Positions 10,895 through 22,107 of a DNA stretch of 64,000 nucleotides are shown here, piece after piece; the stretch's first letter is position 1; every line of letters starts with the position of its first letter. Location: the NCBI GenBank assembly GCA_963678675.1, contig OY783200.1, positions 5,964,501 to 6,028,500 of the forward strand. Reading direction: 5' to 3'. The notes below the pieces were generated by a model. It was not told where the DNA came from and searched no databases. It saw only the letters and a program-made list of their open reading frames with translations. A program made the translations under genes and the position numbers. This DNA is from Xiphydria camelus (taxonomy: Eukaryota; Arthropoda; Insecta; Hymenoptera; Xiphydriidae).

Positions 10895-11523
10895 CTAGGC
10901 ACTGAATTCTTATGCTGCGATACGATCTTTTTTGTGTTTGCTCTGTGACACTTCGAGTCTACATATAAATGCTTAAACACAACGTTTTTTTCGGAAGTTT
11001 CTTCCTTGTGATCCGGTCCACTGGCACCAGTACTATTGTCTGGTTCATCTTGAAGAGATAGTGCCTGTTGTTGAACCTCGGTAGCAGGCATGACTTCCTC
11101 AATCAAAGATTCCCTCTTGCGTTTCTCGTGAAGTGGTCTCAGTGGCTTACTGGCAGCTCTCTTCCTGTCTTTTTGGCAGTCAAAGGTGTGAGGCATAACT
11201 CCTTGTTTCATTAAAATATTTCCTCCCATAGTCTTGTACCGCAAATAATTTTCCATGTCCTCTTCAAGCTGTCAACCAAAAGCACTCACTGAACATAACC
11301 TATGAACCTATAGTATAAGGAAACTTACATTGAAATGATCTTCGCAGCAATGGAATATCGATTTTGAATTAGGCATGTCTCTTCTGGATGCTTTAAACCA
11401 TTTTCGTCTCATGTCACAGTCTCTCGCACATTCACAAACACTTTGTCTGGAGTTCGCACAGAAGAATTCATGCATTTTGGCACAAAACACGATTTACTGT
11501 GTGCTTCTGGTGCTTACATTTTA
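10895..11523 (-). pseudogene. THAP-domain gene, right copy (frameshifted)
   Basis: Mirror image of the left copy on the minus strand. Exon 1 (about 11523-11333) keeps the CFVPKC pair and CCEDHF, but one base is missing between VFVN and RDCDMRRKW compared with the left copy, which shifts the frame inside the zinc finger. Exon 2 (from 11269 down) is longer than on the left and stays open as MENYLRYKTMGGN, GVMPHTFDCQKDRKR and an acidic region. Its frame runs through the central spacer into the other arm. Each copy is broken at a different site. Confidence 0.7.
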
Positions 11524-11875
11524 GCCACTTTCACTACACACTACACCAAAATGACGTAGAAACAACAACCTTTTAGAATCTCAGAAAAACGCTTCGAAAA
11601 CAGGCAACTCCGTTTGACAGCTCGTTGTTTGTACAGATCGTGACGTCACGGCCAATCAGAGCGCGTTTTGATTTTGCTCAGTTGCCAAGTTTCGCCACAG
11701 CAGTTTTTACTTTAATTTATCGCAAATTTGTCTGTTTTTTGATGTTTTTAAACAATGATACGTGCAAAACAAATTCTTTACTTCACTCTATACTGCAATT
11801 ACGCAACATTCGTAACTAGTGCACACACCCAATTGTCGTCGCATAACCTGACTATGATCACGGTGTTGCCACATT

Positions 11876-12440
11876 CACTCGCGCTATTTTGCGTGCGTAT
11901 AGAGGTACGTCAATGCATACAGTGAGCCTGTGTGGGAGTACAGTATCTACAACATTTTTTTTCTAAAACGCTGTATACCGCCCTCTACTTATCAGAGTCC
12001 TCATGACCGAAACTTTTAGACTTGAATTACTCGAGGAAATACCTTAAAGATCTCTTCGATGACTACTGGCATTGTGGAGAGATTTCCTTGATGTAGATCG
12101 ATGTTACAGATCGACCAGTTGATAATTTCGTTGCTGATTGAGTTGGCGGTAGTTGTGAAATTGGACGAACCGTCGACACTGTCGTTGTTTGATGGATTTT
12201 CGTTTTTTGTTATATATATATATATTGTCAACCACAAAATTTCAGTTGAAAAAATTTTTTATAAATCTTCACAATTGTTCCAGTTTTATTTGTATTTATT
12301 TTCATTTTTTTATTTATTCTATGCACATCGAACGTCACTATTTTTCGATTGATATTTGTTCTATTTTAAATGTTATCTTTTATTTCACTGACTTCTTACC
12401 AGCACGGGTTTTTAAATGTTTATTTTTATTATAGTTATTT
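11876..12440. other. Possible retrotransposon leader, no firm gene
   Basis: On the minus strand this lies just downstream of the primer-binding site at 12451-12468. A 73-codon frame (12237-12016) could be the start of a gag gene cut off at its 3' side, but I recognise no gag motif. Treat it as leader or remnant. Confidence 0.3.
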
Positions 12441-12450
12441 CAGATTGTGT

Positions 12451-12968
12451 ATCCCACCGCTGCCACCAATTTTATTAAATTCATAGATAAACCGTTACGT
12501 CCTGATGGACGAGTTTGCAATACTTGCTCAACAAATGATCCTCGACCGTATTGAAGTTCTGGAAATGTCTGTTTAACGGTCGGTAAGCGAGGTGTTGAGC
12601 TTCGTTCTCCAGCTCGAGTTTCCGGATTTAGGAGAAATAGTAGTTGGGATCGGACAATCACCACTAACTTAATTTATTAAACACTGTTGTCGAATGTTGG
12701 TTACACTTTGCGAATCGTTGGCATATAATACACTTGTGAGTTACTGTTCGCGCACCAACACTCGCGGAATAAAAGAACAGTGTTTATACCCGGCGCGGTA
12801 AGTCAGAGATGTGACTTCGTTCCGTTACGTGCCAAACTGGTCTCACAATTAGTTAAAGTACTCTGCTTCAAAAGTTGCGGTGACGGGGTAGGAAAGGTTT
12901 CGGTTTTTATCTCTGAATGAAAATTATTGCCAAACTTAGGTGATCACGAATAATAACTCATTACATTT
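12451..12968 (-). mobile_element. LTR retrotransposon 5' end with tRNA-Leu primer site
   Basis: On the minus strand 12468-12451 reads TGGTGGCAGCGGTGGGAT, an 18-base match to the 3' end of tRNA-Leu(AAG) including CCA, so it is a primer-binding site. Upstream in that orientation lie an AATAAA-type signal (near 12675) and a TATAAAC box (near 12786), as expected of an LTR. The LTR may begin near 12966 (TGTAATGAG) or further right; I could not find a matching 3' LTR or coding region in the window. Only the 5' end seems to remain. Confidence 0.55.
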
Positions 12969-13259
12969 CTGTCCCGAACTCCTTTCTTTCAACTTCACAA
13001 AACTTTCTTTCACTAATGTTAGAATAATTCACTAAACTTTGCTCGAGTAGAAAAACCGACGAACTCTCGAGCGAGGAGCGATCTTTGCACGAGGAAGACG
13101 CTACAACGAATGAATTGGAAAGCGACAGGGAGGCAGGGGTACGCTTCGGCTCAAGAGGGCTGGGTTTTTCCATGGTGGGAGAAGAAAATTCTAGAAAACC
13201 CGGGAACTGAAGCGTGAGACCTAACTGCGAGGCCGAAAGCAGAGTTTTGAGCCGAGGGG

Positions 13260-13517
13260 TTGTCGCCGTCCCAGGACGAGTACACGTGTGTTCCAAGTGC
13301 TGCATTTATGACCGGTGGGCACTTATCCGAGGATAACGAAAGGCAGAGGGTACCCGTGCCCTCCCGCCAGGCTCCTGAAATTCGAGAACGGGACCGGCCG
13401 CTATGGCCGGCCGGATTCACTGAAAAAACAGAGTCGCTCTGACAGCCAGAACACAGCTTTTGATGACAGCGATCTCATCGTAAAGCTAGTACAACTGAAT
13501 AGAGAGCTTTGTCCTTA
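13260..13517 (+). other. Possible coding exon, unrecognised
   Basis: A GC-rich island with two overlapping open plus-strand frames. One ends RELCPY just before a donor-like GTAGGT at 13518. Part of it (around 13366-13400) resembles the island at 14453-14490 at DNA level. I do not recognise the protein. It may be an exon or part of an LTR; confidence is low. Confidence 0.2.
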
Positions 13518-13520
13518 TGT

Positions 13521-14390
13521 AGGTTAATTGCTCAAAAGAAACGGTATCGCTGCAGGAGCCGAACAATTGATTTTTTCCACAGCGATATTTTGCAATGCAA
13601 TGTATGACTTATAAATTATGAACGTTAATGAAGGATATTAAAATGAAGACATTTTTCACTAAATAAATTGAAACAATATCAAATAATTCTTTTATTATTC
13701 AATTTAAAGAAGACATTAATTTTCTATTACAAAATAGCATATCGCGCTAGGAATTAATATTTTAATAATATCCGATGATAAACATCGGAAAGCGATGGTA
13801 TCCACTTCATGGTCTAAAATTAATCGAAATAAGATAAAGAAAATGCATAGCAAAATAACATAATTGAGGTTAGAGTAGGCTTGCAAAAAGTTTCACCAGA
13901 CAACGGGAGGTTAGGATGCTTCTATAACTACCGTATGCACGCTGCTATTTTATTTTAAAACTTACCTTCAAATACTCCTTGATAAGCTTCGAGTCCCCAC
14001 TCTTTCAATGTGGATTTCACTCACTGATCCATAATATTCTCTTCTTTAAACAAATTTTAAACTACGATAAATGCTTATCTCGCACGACGTCACAACAACA
14101 GTGTGTGCATTTAGCGCGCAACAGGAGGCAGAGACATCGCGATCACAACAATGAGCATAGCTGCCACAGCCGAACCAGGGACGCTTACTGAATCTGTATA
14201 GGTATATTGTCTCCACGAGCTTCACGTATCCTTCTCCGAACTCAACGTATCTTTACAATAGCAAATACGTTAATAGTTAAATTAAAGTTGCTAATATAGC
14301 GATACTTTTCATTCATGTAGTAATACGTTTTGCAACTAGAGTGGAATGTACTCAGCGATATTTAAGATTGCTGTAGATATCATACTTTTT
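13521..14390. other. Stretch without recognisable gene
   Basis: AT-rich sequence. A 70-codon frame at 13979 has no recognisable motif. Nothing else is visible. Confidence 0.4.
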
Positions 14391-14396
14391 TTTCAG

Positions 14397-14558
14397 TGTT
14401 GGGCCGCCTAACGCTGCCCAAAGAATATCGCCCGCCCTTGCCCTCGCGACCGGTACGCCCCTGCGAGGCTCGCGAAATTGGAGAACGGCATCGAGGTGCC
14501 TTGCGTTTGCCGAAGAATACCGTCGCGGATGATAATGAATTAATAGAGGATGAACTAG
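14397..14558 (+). CDS. Candidate host exon, unrecognised, proline/arginine-rich
   Basis: A 162-bp island opens after a strong acceptor (TTTTTTTTCAG ending 14396) and closes at a possible donor CTAG/GTGCGC (14558/14559). The frame reads LGRLTLPKEYRPPLPSRP and later NTVADDNELIEDEL, with GC-rich codons unlike its AT-rich surroundings. PPLPSRPVRP would suit an SH3-binding stretch. I do not recognise the gene. It could join other exons on the plus strand such as the one at 21176. It could also be an old repeat; the related sequence at 13366-13400 argues for caution. Confidence 0.3.
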
Positions 14559-14908
14559 GTGCGCTTTAAAATAGACTTACATTAGTTGCTTAGTACTAGA
14601 CGGTAAGTTAAGTATAAATAAAACGATTTATCTGCACGTTATTTCTCGTGTCGTAGATGATTGGATTACACTGAGGATAAACTGTACAATTTATTTACAA
14701 TTTACACACGATGTGTACAAGTGGCTTGAAATGTAATGAGAAGCGAATGCGACGGTGGTTGATAGTTTACAGTAACGAAGGCGCGGTTAGTTCCGGCTTA
14801 AAATCGCGGCATTTTGGCAACGGAGGGGATAGCGTCGCGTAGTTTTAACAGAAAATTATGAATAACTTTGTGTTTTTTTGAGGTATCCTTAATATATCCG
14901 TCACTTTC

Positions 14909-15066
14909 GGAGTCAACGTGAAAAAAATACACAAGATAGAGTAATCGAGAGTCCAATTCTAAAGATTTCGATTTACGCTTAAGATTTTGTCAAAAAAGGA
15001 AATCTTTGAAATTGAACTCTCGACCACCCTATCTTATGTATTTTTTCACGCTGATTCCAAAAATGA
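14909..15066. repeat. Inverted repeat, also found near 50885
   Basis: 14909-14970 and 14998-15066 are inverted copies (CTCTCGACCACCCTATCTTA versus its inverse). A third copy of the same end, with CTCGACCACCCTATCCGATG, lies at 50880-50940. This is a small palindromic repeat family of unknown type. Confidence 0.65.
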
Positions 15067-15837
15067 CGGGAAGGAACGTCGCACAGTGGGGTATTTGACC
15101 CGAAACCCTGGCGAAAATTATTTTTCAACTTTTTCAACATGAAAGCGATATAAAATGATAAAAAATTATTACTAGAGGCTATTTGGGACTTATTTGCAAA
15201 AAAAATACCCCCTGAAACCAATTTAAGTAGGGATTTCAACCCCTAATAATTTGAATATGTTATGGTACCTACTTAGTTTTATTGCAATTATTTCTTTAAT
15301 ATAATGACAAATACAGGTAAATATGCTAATTTGTTTTCAAATTTATAAATTACCTCTAATATAAATTACCCAAAATCAAGATTAGGTACTTCATAATGTG
15401 GCTATTTCAGTTGTTCAATAAATTCGAAAATTACCTGACGCTAATCTTTAATCACTAGTCTTATATCCTTTATGTTACTGAGACGGTACCCGGGTAACTT
15501 TTGTATTTTTAGACAGTGTTCACATTTGCGTATTAAGAGCCGTTGTACGTGGTGGTTCTGCGAGATCTCTAAATTAGCTATTTAGAATATTATGTAACAT
15601 TTTTTGGTCACTGCAATTATTATTTTAGCGAGAAATTATTATTTGAAATGTTTACACCCTCTAATGACGGTTTAGGTACCGGGGTACTTTTACGTATTTT
15701 CCTCGGAATTAATAATATTACGGTATAAAAAACAAAGAAAACGTTTTCATTTTATTTTTGTCGGCCAAGAAGTATATAATATAAAAATAATATATAAATT
15801 ATTGTAAAAGTCTAATGAGCCGGTAGATTACAAATTT

Positions 15838-16120
15838 CGCAAACGGTCTTACTCACAGAATGTTCATTGCAAACTGGCTTTATGCAAGAAGTGCACGACT
15901 TTCTGCACGGATGTCATGTCATCCGACTTTCTGGTTTTGCGTTGTCTGTAGCGCAACTCTCGGCATAAACAACAACGGGAATGCGTCCAGATGCGTTACG
16001 GGGTTGCCGATCCTTGTCTACTTCGACAGGTTGCATTATTTGATGGCCAAGTACCATTTCTATGGAATTGCATGTAAAATGATTTCCAGTTACTTTAGGA
16101 ATTTTGCTCCGAGTTTCCAC
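15838..16120 (-). pseudogene. piggyBac-type transposase C-terminal fragment
   Basis: On the minus strand the frame VVETRSKIPKVTGNHF leads, with frameshifts, into a cysteine-rich tail: CRELRYRQRKTR, then CRKSCTSCIKPVCNEHS, then CEIC. The spacing and the PVCNEH motif match the zinc-binding tail of piggyBac transposases. The upstream catalytic domain is not present in the window. At least two frame breaks make it a relic. I see no TTAA-flanked ends around it. Confidence 0.45.
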
Positions 16121-16199
16121 AACAGGCCACTCTCTCTCAACTATATGCGCGATGCACGATGCGTGATGCGTGATTCGCGGCAGTCCGTGAATAGTGTGT

Positions 16200-17600
16200 A
16201 GGGACTTGTTCGTTAAGAATCGATTCGCAAACAGCATGGTTCGTGTGGTTCGCAGTGATTCGCAGTGATTCGCTCTTGGAGGCGGTAAATGGACGAATAT
16301 CAAAGGCTGCGCATCAACCGCTGTTTCGCCGAAGTACGGGCTGTGTTCATAGTTAAATTTGTCCATTCTTTGTGCGCGCTATTTTGTTTGCAGGAATTTT
16401 CCGTTGATTGAGGGACTGTAGGTAACCCTCCGCACAGGTCACCTTCGGGTGGCAGAGTCCGAGGCTCGTTTATGGTTCTGTTTTGAAAGTGACGACTCTG
16501 ACTTTCCAGAAAACATCGCAATAAAATAATTCGCCGACGATTTGTCGCAGGCCGGCCGATCGGCGCCGTGGGAACGTAATGCTCGTGGTAGACTTATCGA
16601 AGATTCAAGAAACACTTTGTATTGTTATTTTTGCCTGTCCGGAAGGGACAATTTCATGGCTCTTTCTCGAAAGTACAGAGAAAGGGGAAAAACGTTCTTA
16701 CTGGGTTTTTTTTCCGAACATGTGATAACCAGACAGTCGATGTATGAACCCGTGCCCTTCGGTGCGCACCCTGAATGCCTCCACCGATGTCTTTTTTTTT
16801 ATTACGGAGCGGACTCCTACGCCAAAATCCCTTTCAAGGATCCTTGTCTTTTTCCTATAGTGAAAACTTTCGAAGCTGTAAATCTCACTTCCGCTTATCC
16901 TTGACGCAGAGTATTTTTACTAAATTGCGACGATTCTTCCATGTGCAATTATTGGCGGAACCCAACAACACTTTCGTGCGTTGAAATGGATGTAAAAAAA
17001 TGGAAGCGATATTGTGATTAATTACGATGAGGATGAAGCAATGGAATTAGAATTTGAAGACTATTAAGGAGGTTCGACTATCAGACGAAAACCAACTTAC
17101 ACAGCCCTAATTTTTTTATATGATATACACGAATACTTTACACAACTAATACGAAAATTTGAGCAATATAGACCGTCTAGTTTCTTCGTTATTTTAATCT
17201 AAAGTTGACCACTTTTAACATATCGCCTTATGGGAGACGATTGTACTAAGGTATATTATTACTGACTTTAACACACATTCCGCCAACTTTAGACTTTGAA
17301 AGACTAGTAATTTGACAGATGAAATATTAAAGATTATGTAAAAAATAAGTAAATTAGATTTTACCGTATGGTTGCAACGTAATATTATCATGAAATTCGT
17401 TTTTACTACGCAAACCATTAGCACGTCATATTAACGGTGAGAGACTTGGCAACACGGCAGCGAAACAGTTGTAAAGCTGAAAGACCGAACCTTACCTGGC
17501 GTCTATTCAAACTGAGCGCGAAATTTGAAAGATTCGGAAGGATAAAAAAAATATTGCCCCTAAAATCTTTATCAAAGTTGAATGATTGTTGAAACGAAAT
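16200..17600. other. Stretch without recognisable gene
   Basis: Several open frames occur (such as 16542-16904 on the plus strand) but none matches a family I know. 16150-16265 contains runs of GATGCGTGAT and GATTCGCAGT words that mirror the CACGCATCGCGCAT runs at 20395-20545. Confidence 0.35.
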
Positions 17601-17639
17601 AATGCCTTTACTTATACAACTCTTTTTCTTTTTTGACAA

Positions 17640-17940
17640 AATTTGTATAAACCGGGCAACAAAGTGTTGGCAACATGTTGGCAACACGTCGATATCGGTT
17701 TTGGCAACATGTTCGCAACTCGTCGATGGATACTCGTCGACAGCGTAGCAGTACAGACCAGCCAACAAATGTTGACAACATGTTGGCAACACGTTCATCC
17801 CCACGTGTCTCCCGTCGACTAGCAACAGCGGGCGGTATGACATCAAAGAGAAGGGTCGCCTGTGTGTGTTGCTGGTATCCGTGTTTCCCATTTCAAATGG
17901 GAAAAGTTGACAACATCCTCGCAACATCCACGCAAAAGGG
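17640..17940. repeat. GTTGGCAACATG-rich repeat
   Basis: GTTGGCAACATGTTGGCAAC-type words recur four or more times here and again at 19715-19760 and 20955-21005 (there as GTTGCCAAC). In the minus-strand frame they read as repeats of LPTCCQH. The frame is a by-product of the repeat and not a likely gene. Confidence 0.5.
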
Positions 17941-18350
17941 ACGGAATTTCAGAAAGTCGATTCATACCTCTTTTAATACTTTTAATATCATCGATCATAA
18001 ATAACTCGCCGACTATAATATAATTTTTATTGGATTCCTCGCCTGCTCAGCTACTTCCGCCGTCGCCGCCGCTGCGCAAATTTCTTGACAGGATCGTCGC
18101 CGCGGCGACGGTAAATTTTCCGAACCACGCACGAAAGTGGTTAATCGCGTCATCGGCACGGCATGTCAAAATACTGACTGGATCAAATCCTTTCCTTTTC
18201 TCCTTTTTTATTATTATATATTATTTTATAAAATAGTTTTTTAATAAATGCGTGGATAAAACCGTGTCGCCGAAGACCCCGGCGACCTTGGGACCCGATG
18301 CGCGGGGAGCCAGGTACTTACCCCCCGGGGGTTGGGGAGCAAAGCTAGTA

Positions 18351-18965
18351 CAGTAGACTTCCAATAGTCCGGCATCCAACGGTTCGGAATGCCCGATGGT
18401 CCGGCACCAGTATCGATTTTCAAACGATCGCGCTTCCGAACGGTATCGGCAGGCGGAGAAAGAAGAGAAGAAACAAATCAGTTGGGGGGAAGCGGCAGAT
18501 GCATTAAATAAATTCATAACATTTGCTGGAACAAACTCACGTTATAATTGTGCAGAACTCATTAATTTGCATATTCTAAGAAATAACTTTTTTAAAAAGA
18601 GAGCTGAATCTACAAAACAAAAAGACATTAGAGATTTTTTAAAATAAATGTCTCATCAGTACATATTATGTACATACGTGTAAATTTGTAACACATTTCA
18701 CTGGTTTAATTTGTTGTTAAGACATTTCATTGTTATGTTATTCAAAATGCAGGAATAAAGGTATGTTTTGGTTTGTATTCGAGTTTAAATGATTATCTCA
18801 GCATTTCTGGTAAACAACGCTTGCTGTCAAACATCATATTGCAGCTGCATTCATTCTACGACTTATCATTTAATAATCGCGGAACACATCTCCTGATAAT
18901 CCGGCATTTTCGGTAATCCGGCACCGGCCGAGTCCCGAACGTGCCGGATTATCGGTAGTCTACTG
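18351..18965 (+). mobile_element. Tigger/pogo deletion derivative, 615 bp
   Basis: The inverted ends CAGTAGACTTCC and GGTAGTCTACTG are flanked by TA at 18349-18350 and 18966-18967. Sub-terminal AATCCGGCAC-type words match Tigger ends. Only the last part of the transposase gene remains inside (18453-18647), so it cannot move without help. Confidence 0.85.
18453..18647 (+). pseudogene. Tigger/jerky transposase C-terminus
   Basis: The frame reads EEKKQISWGEAADALNKF, then a helix, and ends RAESTKQKDIRDFLK before a stop. This order of an ALxxF helix, a leucine-rich helix and a final KQxxIxDFxK box is typical of the C-terminal end of Tigger and jerky-family transposases. The CENP-B-type DNA-binding and DDE domains are deleted. 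The upstream part of the open frame (18396-18452) is terminal repeat and not protein-coding in origin. Confidence 0.75.
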
Positions 18966-19511
18966 TACATACAAATAAATATACTACCGCCCACTTGACA
19001 CGGCCCGGTAGGGACCACATGTGGCAGGGACCGTCGCGGACGGGGTTCAACGCTTCCGATCCTTTCCGTCAAACGACGGGACAGTCATAAAGACTAGAGT
19101 GTGTTCCGTCGCACACCTTTTCCGGAAAAGGTTAATTAACGGACGGATCGAAATAAGCCGTTTCCCGCAATACCATTCTAATAAACAATGTTCCGTCTTT
19201 GCGCGACGGACTATACGCGCCAAATTAATCTTGCGTGGTGGGTTTAGGATGAATAAAATTATACCAAAATTGGTAAGGGAAGACAAACAATGAATTAACT
19301 TTATTTGCGAGCTGTTCCGGTCGCTCGCAGGTTTTCAAACGTACTGGTCGCTCTTCGACCCTGTGCAGGTAATGAGGAACTTTCCCGGATCTGATTTATG
19401 GCTTTAACGGCCCGAGGGGAGTGTCGAATTTCTCCCTCACGCCGGTCTACGGCCGAAATGCGAAGAGCATTTGGGCGAATATGCGACAGACAATTATTAA
19501 TAATTTATTAA

Positions 19512-19560
19512 TCCGTAGTGGCCACACGGGGTCCAGTGGACCCCATGCTAATAAAATATA
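19512..19560. mobile_element. Solitary piggyBac-like end
   Basis: TTAA (19508-19511) is followed by TCCGTAGTGG and GGGGTCCAGTGGACCCCATG, the same end as the TTAA element at 34082-35157. No partner end was found nearby. Confidence 0.5.
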
Positions 19561-20384
19561 CATTTTTCTCATGAAAACAGTTTTTTTACTTTATTTTATA
19601 CGTTCAAAAGCGACCTATTTGATTGTACGAGTTTCATGAAAATTAATATCTTGAAACTGTAAAATAAATATACTTTTGTCAAAGCTCGTTGTAATACTGT
19701 ATCGAGATACGAGTTGATGTTGGCAACATCTATGTTGCCAACACTTTGTTGGCCGGTTTGTACGTACCTTTATACCGGCTTCGCTGCATGCTCGCGTCAT
19801 CCGCCATAGCTGGCCACTGTAGTTCACGCGTCACTGCAGCCAATATAAAATATCGCAGAGTACAACGTTGCCAAGAATACAATGAAAATTGCAACGCACA
19901 ATAAAAAATGTTTAGACTATAATCATATATCCATGATACTGAATTGTCAATCGAATAGCGGTTTTATGTCTTCAGCATTCTCTATGAGTTGTTTTTATAT
20001 GTTTTTATAGATTATTTATAATTTTTTATTTTTCTTTAAAATGTTGGCCTTTGACGACGATTCCGGAGTCATTGACGCTCTAATAGTCCGCCATAAATTT
20101 TCAAATATTTTATTTACTAATGGTTTTCGGCATAAACGATGCATAAAATGGGTTCATAATTCATTTAATTATTATTTCATAACGTTTCCGATCGCTGTGA
20201 AAACATTTTTTTCAAACACATTTTTGACTCCAAAGAAACAGTCGATCCTCCTTAATATGTATTTCAATCATAGTATTATGTTTTTCACTTTTTCATACAT
20301 AATGTACATACAGAATTAGCATTGTATTCGTGTGTAGATAATTTTAGAACTGGTAACTGAAACAACGCAAACAGAATTGCTACG

Positions 20385-20545
20385 AACTACAACGAACTGC
20401 CGCGAATCACGCATCGCGCCTCGCACATCAAGCATCGCGCATAGTCTGTATGGCTCTGTTTACGAATTGCTACGAACTACAACGAACTGCCACGAATCAC
20501 GCATCGCGCATCACGCATCGCGCATCACGCATCGCGCATAGTCTG
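20385..20545. repeat. CACGCATCGCGCAT microrepeat cluster
   Basis: Two copies of CTACGAACTACAACGAACTG are each followed by several CACGCATCGCGCAT words. The mirror-image words are at 16150-16265. A poly-T run follows at about 20631-20648. Confidence 0.6.
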
Positions 20546-20811
20546 TAGCGGGCTAGCATTTTCCCGCAAGACGCACTCAACGATCGAGATATCGTGGTCG
20601 TTCTCGATCGTGGGAATGCATCAGGCTACGTTTTTTTTTTTTTTTTTGGAGCTGTAAATAGAACCCCTCTCGAACCTGGACTACCTTCGACGTTCCTCTC
20701 CTAAGCTGGCTCGATTGCTCAGTCCGGTCCTTTCGGCAAGTACCTGCCGGGTAAAGGTACGTACACCCGTAATCACGGATTCTGTCACTGGTGACTTTTT
20801 TTTAACTTTTT

Positions 20812-21010
20812 TCAAAGCTCGTTGTAATACTGCTTTTTTTCCTGAAAAGTACATTATTTTGAGAGTGAAACGCAGGAAGTTTTTTGCTCTATCTCAAAAA
20901 TTGAAAATTGAAAATTCGCAACGCTGTTGACCACATGTATCCAGATACGAGTTGATGCTGACAACATATATGTTGCCAACCTGTTGCCAACATGTTGCCA
21001 ACCGCTCCCG
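20812..21010. repeat. Copy of the CAAAGCTCGTTGTAATACTG repeat with an insertion
   Basis: The same repeat starts at about 19679. Here it is split by about 100 bp (20835-20935) that has an inverted match at 34330-34380 (AACGCAGGAAGTTTTTTGCT). This shows at least two layers of repeat insertion. Confidence 0.55.
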
Positions 21011-21175
21011 GAACATACGCTGTTCGCATCCTACGCGATAACGAAGGAACCCCGAAGTCGCCATACATATATGTTTCTCGAGTATGAAACTCGAGTTTCC
21101 ACCTATTTCCTCTCTCCTTGCGAGGTCAACATTTACCCTGCTAATCACGCCGCAACCTCCCGTTTTTTTCCGCAG

Positions 21176-21310
21176 GATTCATGGCGGCCATCGAGAGGAA
21201 ATATCTGCCTATACTGGACGTCTTCAGGAAGGACCAGTTCTCCAAGGTCCACGTGTTGACAATGTTCGAGGATTACGCCGCCGATATCGTGCGAATGCAA
21301 CTCGTCGTTA
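21176..21310 (+). CDS. Candidate host exon cut by a Harbinger insertion
   Basis: After the strong acceptor GTTTTTTTCCGCAG (ending 21175) a GC-rich frame reads FMAAIERKYLPILDVFRK, then FSKVHVLTMFEDYAADIV. It stays open until TTA at 21308-21310, where the terminal repeat of a Harbinger element begins. The composition looks like a conserved protein exon and the sequence is not repetitive. I do not recognise the family. If this is a host exon, the allele or copy is interrupted; it could also be a captured exon. Confidence 0.4.
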
Positions 21311-21700
21311 GGTGGCATTTACACGGGTCAATTTTCGCCGTGCGGCTGGTCGCTTACGAAGTCGCCTCTGTAAGCCGCATCGCTACCCCATTTACACAGT
21401 CGACTCAAATCGCAAGCGACTGAGTCATTTTTTCGAAAATGTTAAGCAAAACAGACCTTTTACGTGCTGGCACCGAAATAGTTAATGAATCAATTCTTCA
21501 AGAATTGGCTAAAGAACAAAGAATGAAGAAGAAGAAGAAGGAAAGGAAAAAACGTGAATGTTGGGTTCGCGGATGAATTTCTCGACGTAAAATATTGGGT
21601 GCTTCGGATACTTTATTGATGGAATGGAGGTCAGAAGGGGGGTATTAAAGGGTGCAACGCCAAGCGAACCCGACGGTAGAAGTACGGAATAGGGAACTTG
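21311..21700 (+). pseudogene. PIF/Harbinger relic with transposase N-terminus
   Basis: TTA at 21308-21310 is followed by GGTGGCATTTACACGGGTC, a Harbinger-like end. Inside, an ATG at 21439 opens MLSKTDLLRAGTEIV, then KKKERKKRECWVRG, a TGA stop in place of the expected Trp, then ISRRKILGASDTLL. The W-V-R box followed by SRRxxLGAS is the usual N-terminus of Harbinger transposases. The DDE domain is absent and the right end was not found. Confidence 0.6.
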
Positions 21701-22107
21701 CATAAAAGTTTATTTTGCATGAAACACAGCAAACATAATAGTTAAAGTTATTCAAAACACAGTAGTACCACAATAGTAAAAACTTGATAAAAAAAAACTT
21801 TTACCCCAAAAACATTACTTTAAAAGCAGCATGGCCACGCCTCCCCAGTGAAACGCTGCGTTGAGGGGCACTATCGTGACGTCACTAGCCGGTAACGGTT
21901 CGCCTGCGCTAGATATCTAGGGTTAAATATCTCGAAAACTGTTGAGAAGTTATCGAGACATACTACGGAAAAAATTTAGAGAATTTCAAGACGAAACGAT
22001 TGGTTTTTATCTCATTTTGTTACGATGAATAGTTTTCGAGATATCGCATTTTGTACATACCTAAGTACCGGTGGCCGCGACGAGTGGCCGTGTCTGCGGG
22101 CGCCCGA

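Larger units (their letters stand above)
9780..11875. mobile_element. Palindromic THAP-gene element, 2.1 kb
   Basis: The two halves are inverted copies around a spacer of about 30 bp at 10863-10892. Outer ends AATGTGGCAACAC (9780-9792) and GTGTTGCCACATT (11863-11875) are exact inverse matches. Each half carries the same upstream region (GTGACGTCAC, then CTGTCAAACGGAGTTGCC) and the same two-exon THAP gene, pointing towards the centre. No transposase catalytic domain is visible, so the element would depend on a P-like or other THAP transposase in trans. The origin could be an inverted duplication of a single gene-carrying element. Confidence 0.6.

Noticed and set aside
15914..16366. 150-codon minus-strand frame as an intact host gene
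   Set aside because: Its 3' half fits a frameshifted piggyBac tail and its 5' half overlaps the GATGCGTGAT repeat.
17418..17927. 169-codon minus-strand frame
   Set aside because: Its repeated LPTCCQH units are a translation of the GTTGGCAACATG DNA repeat.
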